DNA from: Magnetospirillum fulvum | GTDB taxonomy: Bacteria > Pseudomonadota > Alphaproteobacteria > Rhodospirillales > Magnetospirillaceae | Reading direction: 5' to 3' | NCBI RefSeq assembly: GCF_900108475.1 | Contig: NZ_FNWO01000002.1 | Location: 248,001-312,000 of the forward strand | DNA length: 64,000 nucleotides | Shown here: in pieces, positions 36,981 to 46,163 of the stretch | Layout of the letters: every line of letters starts with the position of its first letter | Position numbering within the stretch: position 1 is the stretch's first letter | Made by a program: the position numbers and the translations under genes | Notes under the pieces: model-generated | The model's input: the letters and a program-made list of their open reading frames with translations, nothing else | Database searches by the model: none | Told to the model about the DNA's origin: nothing

Positions 36981-37658
36981 ATGCCACTACGTATTGCAAA
37001 CTGGAACGTATACAACGGCACCCTCGCCGGGATGACGCCAGATGCGCGGATGACGGCATTTGCCGCATACTGTGCAACTGTCAATGTGGATGTTATCGGG
37101 TTCCAAGAGGTGCCGACCGGCGCCCTGGCCATTGCCGCGCCCGGTTGGACCACGCTTTCGATGAATTCGGAATACCCGCCGACCCCGGCCAATCCCGCCC
37201 CGGCCAGCGCGACCACAGTCGGCTATGTGGTGCTCTACAACGCGGCACGGGTGGTTCCGACCACAGCCCTTGACTTCCTCATGCCGACAAATTTTGTGCC
37301 CCTGCGGGGCGCCGCACAATCGCGGCCGCCGGTGGCCTGTTCGATACGCAACGTCGCCAATACGGCCAACTGCCGCTTTTCGGTCTGGCACAACGAAGCC
37401 GGTGCACGGGCGACCTTGAGCATGGCCGGGCTGCATAACACCTATATCGGCACAGCGACGACGGATGTGATCGTCGGGGACTTCAATGTTCCGGCCCAGA
37501 CTGCGCTGCGCAATCCCTTCTTTCCCGGATGGAATGCGGTGACCGACAACCTTGACGCCATCCTGAGCAACGTGGGCGTGCAGGACGTCGCCATCCCCGC
37601 GCCCTTCAAAAGCGATGTTCATTTCGCCATGATCGCCGAAATCGACCTGGGGTGGTAG
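36981..37658 (+). CDS. Endonuclease/exonuclease/phosphatase (EEP) superfamily protein
   Basis: A 225-residue cytosolic protein of the DNase I-like EEP fold. Visible motifs in order: N-W-N-V (7-10), the metal-binding Glu in F-Q-E-V (43), a His in L-H-N (about 152), G-D-F-N (about 166-169) and a terminal S-D-V-H (about 210-213) in place of the usual S-D-H. All core catalytic positions can therefore be met. No signal peptide. The ATG at 36981 follows GGGGGT; an in-frame ATG at 36942 is less likely. The protein is shorter than most EEP nucleases. It is followed after 10 bases by an unknown gene and then a CRISPR remnant. Substrate (DNA, RNA or lipid phosphate) unknown. Confidence 0.78.
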   Translation: MPLRIANWNVYNGTLAGMTPDARMTAFAAYCATVNVDVIGFQEVPTGALAIAAPGWTTLSMNSEYPPTPANPAPASATTVGYVVLYNAARVVPTTALDFLMPTNFVPLRGAAQSRPPVACSIRNVANTANCRFSVWHNEAGARATLSMAGLHNTYIGTATTDVIVGDFNVPAQTALRNPFFPGWNAVTDNLDAILSNVGVQDVAIPAPFKSDVHFAMIAEIDLGW

Positions 37659-37668
37659 GAGAGCTTTC

Positions 37669-38184
37669 ATGCCCACATTATTGTTGCATCTGCAATTTCT
37701 CCAAACCTTCGTCGTTGTCGCCGGAGCGAACGGTCAGTCCTATGCCACCATCCGCTGGCTACTGGCCTATCGCGATGCGCTGCTGCCCACTTCAGTGGCC
37801 TTTATCAGCAACGTGACCGGGGCATTGGCCCTGATCAACACGGGGTTCGCGAAGAACTACAATCCCAACTTCCTGGCCCTGCTCGGCCGCTTGCCGGGCA
37901 CCACTCCGGTCTTGCTGGCCGACATTTTCGAGAAGCTGAAAATCGACCGCACCGACACCTGGACAGCGGCTGGCTCCGAGTTGCAGGCCCTTATGAGCGA
38001 TCTGTCCACTGCTTATAACGGTTGTGCCCAGACCGGAGCCTGGGGCCGGGGCCTGCCCGATGCCCCGTTCGACGCCACGGCCATCGTCGGCACACTGGGC
38101 AATGTCATGGGATTGAGCGGCACCGGCGTACAACTCCCCTACCTGGCGTCCGAGGCGGACGTCGCCCCGCCGGCGCCAATCTGA
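37669..38184 (+). CDS. Unrecognised protein paired with the EEP protein
   Basis: A 171-residue protein with a mildly hydrophobic N-terminus (L-L-L-H-L-Q-F-L-Q-T-F-V-V-V-A-G) and a largely helical, neutral remainder with one Cys. GGAGAG lies directly upstream of the ATG, only 10 bases after the EEP stop, so the two form an operon. I recognise no family. A role as partner, inhibitor or delivery factor of the EEP protein is only a guess from position. It ends 36 bases before the first CRISPR repeat. Confidence 0.65.
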   Translation: MPTLLLHLQFLQTFVVVAGANGQSYATIRWLLAYRDALLPTSVAFISNVTGALALINTGFAKNYNPNFLALLGRLPGTTPVLLADIFEKLKIDRTDTWTAAGSELQALMSDLSTAYNGCAQTGAWGRGLPDAPFDATAIVGTLGNVMGLSGTGVQLPYLASEADVAPPAPI

Positions 38185-38220
38185 ACCGCCCCCGTCCAAG
38201 CCGCGCATCCCGGCCTCGAT

Positions 38221-38371
38221 CCGTTCCCCGCACCTGCGGGGATGAACCGTGCACGAAATACTGCCGGGGATGCCCCCATGACCGTTCCCCGCACCTGCGG
38301 GGATGAACCGGCGTCGATGCGGGCGAATTCCTCGGCCCAGGCCCGTTCCCCGCGCCTGCGGGGATGAACCA
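38221..38371 (+). CRISPR. Orphan type I-E CRISPR remnant: 3 repeats, 2 spacers
   Basis: Three 29-base repeats at 38221-38249, 38282-38310 and 38343-38371 (CCGTTCCCCG..GGGGATGAACCG) separated by two 32-base spacers (38250-38281 and 38311-38342). Repeat sequence, 29/32 lengths and the GATGAACCG handle are type I-E. The third repeat differs at two positions (an A to G in the loop and the last base), which marks the leader-distal end, so transcription would run left to right. Only 36 bases separate the first repeat from the upstream stop codon, leaving no room for a normal leader. No cas gene is in the window. Confidence 0.95.
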
Positions 38372-38395
38372 GCCCTCCCCAGATAAGCACCGACA

Positions 38396-38671
38396 TCAGG
38401 CGGCGGACCGGACCTCCGTCATTCCTTTCGCCGGTGCCCGCAACCGCTTGTCCAGAACCTCGATCCGTTTCTCCAGATCGGCCATGGCCGCCACCAAGGT
38501 CTCGGTCACCATGGTCAGAACCTCGTCTCTCGCCACCGGATTCGGCGACAGAGCCTTCTTCGCTCAACGCGCGTCAGGGCACACCACCGCAAAACCCTGT
38601 GGCCGCAAACCGTGCCACAGAAACGGCGTCATCGAGCCGCTCTCCCTTGCCTTATTCTCCAATCCGATCAT
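38396..38671 (-). pseudogene. Broken IS110-family transposase fragment
   Basis: In one minus-strand frame the translation shows E-S-G-S-M-T-P-F-L-W-H-G-L-R, then G-F-A-V-V-C-P-D-A-R, a TGA stop (38564-38566), then A-K-K-A-L-S, and after an apparent deletion a helical segment (M-V-T-E-T-L-V-A-A-M-A-D-L-E-K-R). These match the N-terminal RuvC-like and middle parts of IS110 transposases. The N-terminus, the T-D-R-N-D-A block and the C-terminal serine domain are gone. It directly follows the CRISPR remnant, so insertion-sequence activity may have cut the array. Confidence 0.75.
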
Positions 38672-38716
38672 CGCTGATCGCACTGGGGAGAGCAGCCCCC
38701 CGGACTACCGCATGTC

Positions 38717-39328
38717 TTAATGCGCGAAGATGTCTTCCTCGGGCCAACCGGCCAGATCGAGCTCGGCGCGGTCGGGCAGGAAGTCGAAGCAGGCCCGCGC
38801 CAGCTCGGTGCGGCCTTCGCGCGCCAGCAAATCGTCGAGGCGGGCGCGCATCTGGTGCAGATACAGCACGTCCGAGGCGGCATAGGCAATCTGTTCCTCG
38901 GTCAGGGAGGGCGCGCCCCAATCCGAGCATTGCTGCTGCTTCGACAGCTCGATTCCGACCAAGTCGCGGCACAGATCCTTGAGGCCGTGGCGGTCGGTGT
39001 TGGTGCGGGTCAGCCGCGACGCGATCTTGGTGCAATAGACCGGCTGGCAGCGCACGCCGAAATGGCGGCGGATCATCGCCAGATCGAAGCGGGCGAAGTG
39101 GAACAGCTTGGTGACCGTGGGATCGGCGAACAGCCGGGTCAGGTTGGGCGAGTTCCAGCGCGGTTCGGGGAAATGGACGATATGAGCGTTGCCGTCGCCA
39201 GACGACAATTGCACCACGCACAGGCGGTCGCGATGCAGATTCAGCCCCATTGTCTCGGTGTCGATGGCGACCACCGGGCCGAGATCGAGATCGGCGGGAA
39301 GATCGTCACGGTAATAAAAAAAGGACAC
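38717..39328 (-). CDS. rnd: Short ribonuclease D (3'-5' exoribonuclease, DEDDy family)
   Basis: A 203-residue exonuclease. Acidic residues of the DEDDy active site are seen in A-I-D-T-E-T (Asp 23, Glu 25), F-A-R-F-D-L (about 85) and Y-A-A-S-D-V-L-Y (Asp and Tyr near 150-158). The HRDC domains of E. coli RNase D are absent; alphaproteobacteria commonly encode this short form, which trims structured RNA and tRNA ends. GTG start with AGGAG upstream. It sits next to a tRNA-Leu gene. Confidence 0.9.
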   Translation of the reverse strand: MSFFYYRDDLPADLDLGPVVAIDTETMGLNLHRDRLCVVQLSSGDGNAHIVHFPEPRWNSPNLTRLFADPTVTKLFHFARFDLAMIRRHFGVRCQPVYCTKIASRLTRTNTDRHGLKDLCRDLVGIELSKQQQCSDWGAPSLTEEQIAYAASDVLYLHQMRARLDDLLAREGRTELARACFDFLPDRAELDLAGWPEEDIFAH

Positions 39329-39409
39329 GGGCTGCTCCTATGAAAATCAGGGAGGAGCGGCACCGCGTCCATTTTTATCCATCCGACCTTGATCCGAAGA
39401 CCAAGGCGA

Positions 39410-39496
39410 TGGTGCCCAGGAGAAGACTCGAACTTCCACGACCTTTCGGCCACTAGAACCTGAATCTAGCGCGTCTACCAATTCCGCCACCTGGGC
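39410..39496 (-). tRNA. tRNA-Leu (CAG anticodon)
   Basis: On the minus strand the sequence starts GCCCAGGTGGCGGAATTGG and ends CCTGGGCA plus an encoded CCA. The seven-base acceptor stem is perfect. The anticodon stem CTAGA/TCTAG encloses TTCAGGT, giving anticodon CAG. A long variable arm (GGCCGAAAGGTC-type) confirms a class II tRNA-Leu. Confidence 0.96.
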
Positions 39497-39619
39497 AGGT
39501 AGCCTGCGAACGACCGCTGCCGTCCGAGGCCCAGAGAAATATTCGAGGGCGCTCTCCCTGTCAACGCTGTTTTTTACGGTTCGATAAAATCTTTTCGTCC
39601 GCTTCCGATTTCACCCGCC

Positions 39620-40393
39620 CTACCGCTCGCGAACCAGCCGCAGACCGATGAACGGGCATTTGACGTCGCTGTCGCTGCGCCGGGTGGTGACGCGGACCAG
39701 GGTCGGGTAATTTCCCCACGATCCGCCGCGCAGCACCCGCGACAGGCATTCGCCGCCGGTGCGGGCGCTGGCATCGGCGGGGGCTCCGGCATGGCTGTCG
39801 TGCCAGCAATCCTCGACCCATTCGTAGAGATTGCCGCTCATATCGAACAGGCCGAAGCGGTTGGCCGCCTTGGTCGCCACCGGCATCGTCGCCATTTTCG
39901 AATTGGCATTGAACCACGCCACCGCGTCGGGGGCGGTGCCGCCGCAATAGGGATCGGTGGGGTTGCCAGCGCGGCAGGCATATTCCCACTCGGCTTCGCT
40001 GGGCAGGCGGAAGGTGCCGCTGCCGCGCGTGTTCATCTTGGCGATCAAGGCGTGAGCGTCTTCCCAGGTCACCTGATCGACCGGGTAATCGTCGCCCTTG
40101 CGGAATTTCGACGGGTTGGTCTCCATCAGGCGGCTCCATTGCCCCTGAGTGATCTCGGTCCGCGACAGCCAGAAGCCGCCGACCCGGCGGGAATGGGCGG
40201 GCGACTCGGCTTCGGGGCAGCCGGGGCCCGCCCCACAGCCCATTTCAAATGTGCCGCCCGGCACCCAGACGAAGGCGATGCCGGTGGCGGGATCGGTCCA
40301 GAGCGTTCCCGCCGCCGGTTCGGCCCGCGCCGGGGTCGAGGCCGCGAGCCCTCCGGCCAGCAGCAGCGCGATCGCAACGGTTCGCAATCTCAT
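39620..40393 (-). CDS. Secreted SUMF1/FGE-fold protein, probably not an active formylglycine generator
   Basis: A 257-residue protein with a signal peptide (about 1-24, A-R-A). The SUMF1 domain follows: F-V-W-V-P-G-G-T-F-E-M-G-C, E-I-T-Q-G-Q-W, Y-P-V-D-Q-V-T-W-E-D-A, F-R-L-P-S-E-A-E-W-E-Y-A-C-R-A-G, and R-V-L-R-G-G-S-W. The paired catalytic cysteines of true formylglycine-generating enzymes near the C-terminus are missing: the region reads R-S-D-S-D-V-K-C-P-F-I-G-L-R-L. A periplasmic binding or other SUMF1-type function is more likely. AGGAG precedes the ATG at 40393; a longer frame upstream overlaps phr and is not used. Confidence 0.88.
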   Translation of the reverse strand: MRLRTVAIALLLAGGLAASTPARAEPAAGTLWTDPATGIAFVWVPGGTFEMGCGAGPGCPEAESPAHSRRVGGFWLSRTEITQGQWSRLMETNPSKFRKGDDYPVDQVTWEDAHALIAKMNTRGSGTFRLPSEAEWEYACRAGNPTDPYCGGTAPDAVAWFNANSKMATMPVATKAANRFGLFDMSGNLYEWVEDCWHDSHAGAPADASARTGGECLSRVLRGGSWGNYPTLVRVTTRRSDSDVKCPFIGLRLVRER

Positions 40394-40424
40394 GGGGCTC
40401 TCCTGAAAGATGGTTTCGACGAGT

Positions 40425-41873
40425 CTAGCGTCCTCGCCCGTCCTCGCCGCCATGACAATTCTCCATTGCCGCCAGGGCGCGGCGACGGGCGACATCGTGA
40501 TCGACGATCGGCCGGGGATAGGTCCGGCCCAGGCTGAGTCCGGCCTGACGCAGCACCGCCTCGGGGGCGCGGTGCGGTTGATGGACCCAGCGGTCGGGCA
40601 GTCCGGCCAGTTCCGGGCACCAGCGGCGGACATAGGCTCCGTCGGGGTCGAATTTCTCGCCCTGAAGCGTCGGGTTGAAGATGCGGAAGAACGGAGCGGC
40701 ATCGGCCCCGCACCCGGCCACCCATTGCCAACTGGCGACATTGCTGGCCGGGTCGGCATCGACCAGGGTGTCGTGGAACCATTGGGCACCGTGTTGCCAC
40801 GACAGCAGCAGATCCTTGACCAGGAACGAGGCGACCACCATCCGCACCCGGTTGTGCATCCATCCGGTCGTCCACAATTCGTGCATCCCGGCATCGACCA
40901 GGGGAATGCCGGTGCGGCCCCGCTGCCACGCGCGCAGCCCGTCCGGATCGTCGCGCCAGGGAAAGGCGGCGAACTCGCCCCGGAGCGGCTGGTCGGCCAG
41001 ATCGGGCTGGGTGAACAGCAGATGGGCGCAGAATTCGCGCCAGCCCAACTCGGCCAGGAAGCGGTCGAGCCCGGCTCCCTCGACCGCCTTGTCACGGGCG
41101 GCGTGAAAGGCGCGGCGGGGCGAGAGTTCGCCCAAAGCGAGATGGGGCGACAGGCGCGAGGTGCCCGCCTGACCGGGGTGGTCGCGGGCGACGGCATAGG
41201 ACTCGATCCGGTGATCGAGGAAGGTCCGCAGCCGCGCTTCGGCCCCGGCTTCGCCCGGCTGCCACTCCGCCGCCAGCCCCCCGGCCCAATCCGGCTTGGT
41301 CGGCAGCAGCCCCCAGGAGTCCAGCGCGTCAGCGGAGGGCGCGTCGGGGCAGGGGCAGAGAGCGGTGGGGGCGGCGAGCGGTGGCTCGGGCGGAGGCGCG
41401 GCGAGGCAGGCGCGCCAGAACGGGGTGAAGACGCGGAACGGGGTGCCGCCCTTGGTGGCGATCTCCCACGGCTCGAACAGCAATCCGGCCTTGAACGAGC
41501 GGACCTCGATCCCCCGCTCGGTCAGGGCGGCCTTGATCCGGCTGTCGGTGGCGATTGCGTGCGGGGTATAGCGGCGGTTCCACAGCACCCGCGCGGCTCC
41601 GGTCTCGGCGATCAGCGCGCCCAGCACCGCCAGCGGTTCGCCCCGGCGCAGACAGAGCGGCGCGCCCAATTGGGCGAGATCACGACCCAGCGCCGCCAGC
41701 GAATGATGCAGCCACCAGCGGGTGGCCGCGCCGTCGGCTTCGGACTCCGGCCGCCCGGTCTCGTCGATATAGAGCGGGATCAGCGGCAATCCGCTCGCCG
41801 CCGCCTCGGCCAAAGCGGGGTTGTCGGCCAGCCTAAGGTCGCGGCGGAACCAGACGATCGCCGGTCTTGTCAT
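40425..41873 (-). CDS. phrB: Deoxyribodipyrimidine photolyase
   Basis: A 482-residue FAD-dependent light-driven repair enzyme for cyclobutane pyrimidine dimers. The N-terminal Rossmann antenna domain begins I-V-W-F-R-R-D-L-R-L-A-D-N-P-A-L. The C-terminal FAD domain carries T-S-R-L-S-P-H-L-A-L-G-E-L-S and, later, W-M-H-N-R-V-R-M and D-A-D-P-A-S-N-V-A-S-W-Q-W. Length is typical of class I photolyases. GGAGAGG lies just upstream of the ATG. Confidence 0.95.
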   Translation of the reverse strand: MTRPAIVWFRRDLRLADNPALAEAAASGLPLIPLYIDETGRPESEADGAATRWWLHHSLAALGRDLAQLGAPLCLRRGEPLAVLGALIAETGAARVLWNRRYTPHAIATDSRIKAALTERGIEVRSFKAGLLFEPWEIATKGGTPFRVFTPFWRACLAAPPPEPPLAAPTALCPCPDAPSADALDSWGLLPTKPDWAGGLAAEWQPGEAGAEARLRTFLDHRIESYAVARDHPGQAGTSRLSPHLALGELSPRRAFHAARDKAVEGAGLDRFLAELGWREFCAHLLFTQPDLADQPLRGEFAAFPWRDDPDGLRAWQRGRTGIPLVDAGMHELWTTGWMHNRVRMVVASFLVKDLLLSWQHGAQWFHDTLVDADPASNVASWQWVAGCGADAAPFFRIFNPTLQGEKFDPDGAYVRRWCPELAGLPDRWVHQPHRAPEAVLRQAGLSLGRTYPRPIVDHDVARRRALAAMENCHGGEDGRGR

Positions 41874-41933
41874 CGCACCTCTCCTTCGTCACAGTGTCGC
41901 GTCCCGTCCGAACCCCCAAGGAGGACTTTAATC

Positions 41934-42461
41934 ATGCCCGTCGCTTCCAGATCAATTTTGCCGCTGACGGCGGTCCTGGCCGTTCTTGCCGTTCCGGCGC
42001 TGGCCTCCGATGCCTCGGACGTCGCCCGCGAGACGAAGCTTCCGGTCGCGGTGGTCGAGAGCACGTTCGCCCGGGTCGATGCTTTCTACGCCGCTCCCAA
42101 TGGCCCGGCCAACCGCCTGACCAGCGGCGTGGCCAAGGATCTGGCGTTGAAGGCGATCCGCAATCGGGTGTCCAACCTCGAAGACAGCGTGCCCGGCAAG
42201 TCGTCGGAAGCGGCGGCCGAGGAAAAGCACGCGACCTTGCGTGTCGTCGTCCGCACCACCCGCCACGAAACCACCGAATCGCAGGATTGCGTCGATAACC
42301 GCGTCACCGTCACCGTCTCGGAAGAACTGCCCGCGATCAAGGACGGCGGTTTCACCTTCGACAGCGTCCATCCCAAGGTCAGCACCCAGACCTGGGACAT
42401 CGGCTTTTGCCGTGCGCCGCTGGCCGGGGGCGGCTGGTCCGACTGGACGCCTGGAAAGTAA
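41934..42461 (+). CDS. Secreted protein of unknown function
   Basis: A 175-residue protein with a clear signal peptide ending near residue 25 (A-L-A-S). The mature part starts with an Ala/Val-rich helical region and ends with a beta-rich section containing two Cys (S-Q-D-C-V-D-N-R and I-G-F-C-R), probably a periplasmic disulfide. AAGGAGGA lies 8 bases before the ATG. No family is recognised. It is divergent from phrB and convergent with flgI. Confidence 0.72.
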   Translation: MPVASRSILPLTAVLAVLAVPALASDASDVARETKLPVAVVESTFARVDAFYAAPNGPANRLTSGVAKDLALKAIRNRVSNLEDSVPGKSSEAAAEEKHATLRVVVRTTRHETTESQDCVDNRVTVTVSEELPAIKDGGFTFDSVHPKVSTQTWDIGFCRAPLAGGGWSDWTPGK

Positions 42462-42467
42462 GGCGCT

Positions 42468-43523
42468 TTAGCGCGTCACCAACTCGGCGTCGAAGCCGCC
42501 GGCGGCCCGGACCGCCTGAAGCACCGCGATCCGGTCCAGGGCCGACATCCCGGCCTTGCTCAACGCGGTCAACAGGTCGCCGACGGTGCCGCCCGGCGGA
42601 ATCGTCACGCTGTGGTCGGCCTCGTCGATTTCGATCGAACTGCGCGGCACCACCACCGTCTTGCCGCCCGACGAGAACGGTGCCGGTTGCGACACTTGCG
42701 GGGTTTCCCGCACCCGGACGGTCAGGTCGCCATGGCTGATCGCCAGCGGAGCCAGCGGGATGTCGAGCCCGGCGACGACCGCCCCGGTCCGGCTGTCGAT
42801 CACCACCGCGCGCCCGCCCCGATCCGGGGTCAGCAGCGCGTTCTCGGCGGTGGCGACCAGTCCTACCGCGCCATCGGGATAATCGGGCGGCACCGCGACC
42901 GCGACCGCCGCATTGTCGAGCGGGCGGGCGAGTTTCCGCCCCAATGCGCTATTGATCGCCTCGGCCAGCCGCCGGGCGGTGGTGAAATCGGGACGGCGCA
43001 GCAGAAAGCGCACCTCGCCCTCGGCCCCCAGAGTCTGGGGCAGGTCGCGTTCGATCGTCGCTCCGCCGGGAATGGTGCCGCTGCTCGGGCTGCCCCGCGT
43101 CACCGAGGCGCTGGCTCCGCCCGCCCACGATCCGGCGGCCGAGACCGGGCCTTCGGCAACGGCATAGATGCGGCGGTCGCCGCCTTCCAGCGCGGTAGGA
43201 ACCAGGGTGCCGCCCGCCAGCGAGCGGGCGTCGCCGGTGGCGGCGACGGTGACATCGACCCGGCTTCCGGCGCGCAGGCCCGGGGCCAGCCGTGCCGTGA
43301 CCATCACCATCGCGGAATTGCGCCCGGACGGGAAGGCTCCCCCCGGCGCGGCAGGGCGCGAATCCCCGGTTCCGGCGAGGCCGACCACCATGCCAAAGCC
43401 GGAAAAGCCCGCTTCGGCCATCCCGCCGACGCTGGCGATGTCCTTGACCCGGACCTGTTGGGCCAGAGCGGGGGCGGCCAGCAGCAGGGCGGTCAGCAGC
43501 GTCACACTGGCACGGGCGATCAT
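42468..43523 (-). CDS. flgI: Flagellar P-ring protein FlgI
   Basis: A 351-residue periplasmic protein with a signal peptide (about 1-21). FlgI blocks are visible: V-R-V-K-D-I-A-S-V-G-G, G-F-G-M-V-V-G-L-A-G-T-G-D, the N-S-A-M-V-M-V-T-A-R-L segment and the C-terminal V-G-D-L-L-T-A-L-S-K-A-G-M-S-A-L-D. It forms the bushing around the flagellar rod in the peptidoglycan layer. It is slightly shorter than the ~370 usual, and here it is alone with no flgH, flgA or flgJ beside it. The start at 43523 has AAAGGA upstream. Confidence 0.88.
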   Translation of the reverse strand: MIARASVTLLTALLLAAPALAQQVRVKDIASVGGMAEAGFSGFGMVVGLAGTGDSRPAAPGGAFPSGRNSAMVMVTARLAPGLRAGSRVDVTVAATGDARSLAGGTLVPTALEGGDRRIYAVAEGPVSAAGSWAGGASASVTRGSPSSGTIPGGATIERDLPQTLGAEGEVRFLLRRPDFTTARRLAEAINSALGRKLARPLDNAAVAVAVPPDYPDGAVGLVATAENALLTPDRGGRAVVIDSRTGAVVAGLDIPLAPLAISHGDLTVRVRETPQVSQPAPFSSGGKTVVVPRSSIEIDEADHSVTIPPGGTVGDLLTALSKAGMSALDRIAVLQAVRAAGGFDAELVTR

Positions 43524-43701
43524 GGCGGCGGTCCTTTCCCTGTCCTGCACTCTTTCCAGCCTTCCCATCATGCGCCGGGCCGGGTGGGGCGAGCCAGCCC
43601 CGGATGAGGATCACTTTGCCACAGGGTGACATCAATAGATGCTTTTCTCTCGCGATGCGCGCAGGTACACTTGCGTCGAACTGGCAGAGGGGGCACGACC
43701 G

Positions 43702-45001
<1,300 letters not shown>

Positions 45002-45006
45002 GGCTC

Positions 45007-46116
45007 CTACTTCAGAACCCGGCGATAGGCGCGGGCAAGCTCGTCGGTGAGCAGGCTGCCATGGACCGGCAACAGCAGAACCGTGTTGCGGAGCGCGATC
45101 GCGCCTGCGGCGTGGTTGGGATCGGCGACGACGCGGGGCGGCAGATCGGGCCAGGATTCGACCGGCAGATGGGCCTCGCGCAGGGCGGCGAAGCGCGCCG
45201 CCGCCACCTGGGCGCTGTCGGCCCGCAGCGCCAGACGATAGGGCACTGCCGTCGCGTGGGGGAACAGCAGGCGGACGTCCTTCAGCCGGGCGACTACCTT
45301 CGCCAGCGCCTCGGCATTGTCGCGGCGGCGGCGGGCTTCCTCGGCGAGATCGACCGCCGCCAGCAGACGGCGGGCAAGATCGGTGGGTGAGATCGGCGCG
45401 GGCGGATCGGACAGCGGCGGATCGGCCTCGAAGCGCGACGGCCCGCTTTGCGGGACGAAGCGGCGCAGCGAATCCGGCACCGCGTCGTGGAACAACCGTC
45501 GTTTCAGCCAGACCCGGTCGTCCTCGGCCAGCGGCGGGCGGCCGAGCGCGCGGTCGAGATCGTCGGCCCAGTCGCGCGCGGCACCGGTCAGGCTGATCAC
45601 CGCGCCCTCGGGCAGGGGGAACAGCAGGTGCGGGCTGAACAGCGCCACCTCGCCCGCGTCGCCCAGACCGGCGGCGGGGGCCAGGACATGGTCGCATTGC
45701 TCGACCAGGAGGCACTCGTGACGGGCGCACAGGGCGCGGGCCGGTTCCAGATCGACCGGCTGGCCAAAGGTGTGGACCACCACCAGGATATCGAACGGAC
45801 CGCAGCGGTCGGCGACCTCCCAATCAATCTGGCCGGTCTTGGCCGAAACCGGCAAATAGGTCAGTCCGGCTCCGCTGTGGCGCAGCGGCTCCAACGCCTG
45901 ACTGCCAATCCAGCCGGGCAGGGCAACCCGGGGCGAGCGACCCAGCCGTTCGGCCAGGGCGCGGGCCAGCGCCGCCAGACCATGGGCGGAGCGGTCGATC
46001 AGGCGGGCTTCGTCCTCTGGCCGCCGCCATGGCGCGATCAGCGAGGCATCGCCGAAGGCGGGACGCCGGGCGCGGGCCAGCATCCCCTGATCCAGCAACG
46101 GAAGCTGAGAAATCAT
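45007..46116 (-). CDS. DegT/DnrJ-fold protein lacking the PLP lysine
   Basis: A 369-residue protein with the fold of DegT/DnrJ/EryC1/StrS sugar aminotransferases. Recognisable are the V-V-V-H-T-F-G-Q-P-V-D cofactor-side loop, L-L-V-E-Q-C-D-H-V-L-A-P and the small-domain end with V-P-Y-R-L-A-L. Where active members have S-F-H-x-x-K-x-L, this one reads S-P-H-L-L-F-P-L, so no Lys can form the Schiff base. It may bind PLP-like ligands or act structurally. AAGGA precedes the ATG. It lies 47 bases downstream of the heparinase-like gene on the same strand, suggesting a shared cell-surface sugar role. Confidence 0.75.
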   Translation of the reverse strand: MISQLPLLDQGMLARARRPAFGDASLIAPWRRPEDEARLIDRSAHGLAALARALAERLGRSPRVALPGWIGSQALEPLRHSGAGLTYLPVSAKTGQIDWEVADRCGPFDILVVVHTFGQPVDLEPARALCARHECLLVEQCDHVLAPAAGLGDAGEVALFSPHLLFPLPEGAVISLTGAARDWADDLDRALGRPPLAEDDRVWLKRRLFHDAVPDSLRRFVPQSGPSRFEADPPLSDPPAPISPTDLARRLLAAVDLAEEARRRRDNAEALAKVVARLKDVRLLFPHATAVPYRLALRADSAQVAAARFAALREAHLPVESWPDLPPRVVADPNHAAGAIALRNTVLLLPVHGSLLTDELARAYRRVLK

Positions 46117-46163
46117 CGACGGAGTCCTTCGTACCAACGGCGATCGGGGGGCGGCGGCATCGG

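Noticed and set aside
38221-38371. Active CRISPR-Cas locus
   Set aside because: No cas1, cas2, cas3 or Cascade genes in the window, no leader, and only three repeats with a decayed last one.
27941-39496. Direct repeat of the tRNA-Glu 3' end marking the far edge of the island
   Set aside because: I looked for a second copy of the T-arm/acceptor sequence up to tRNA-Leu and did not find one, so island borders are set by composition only.
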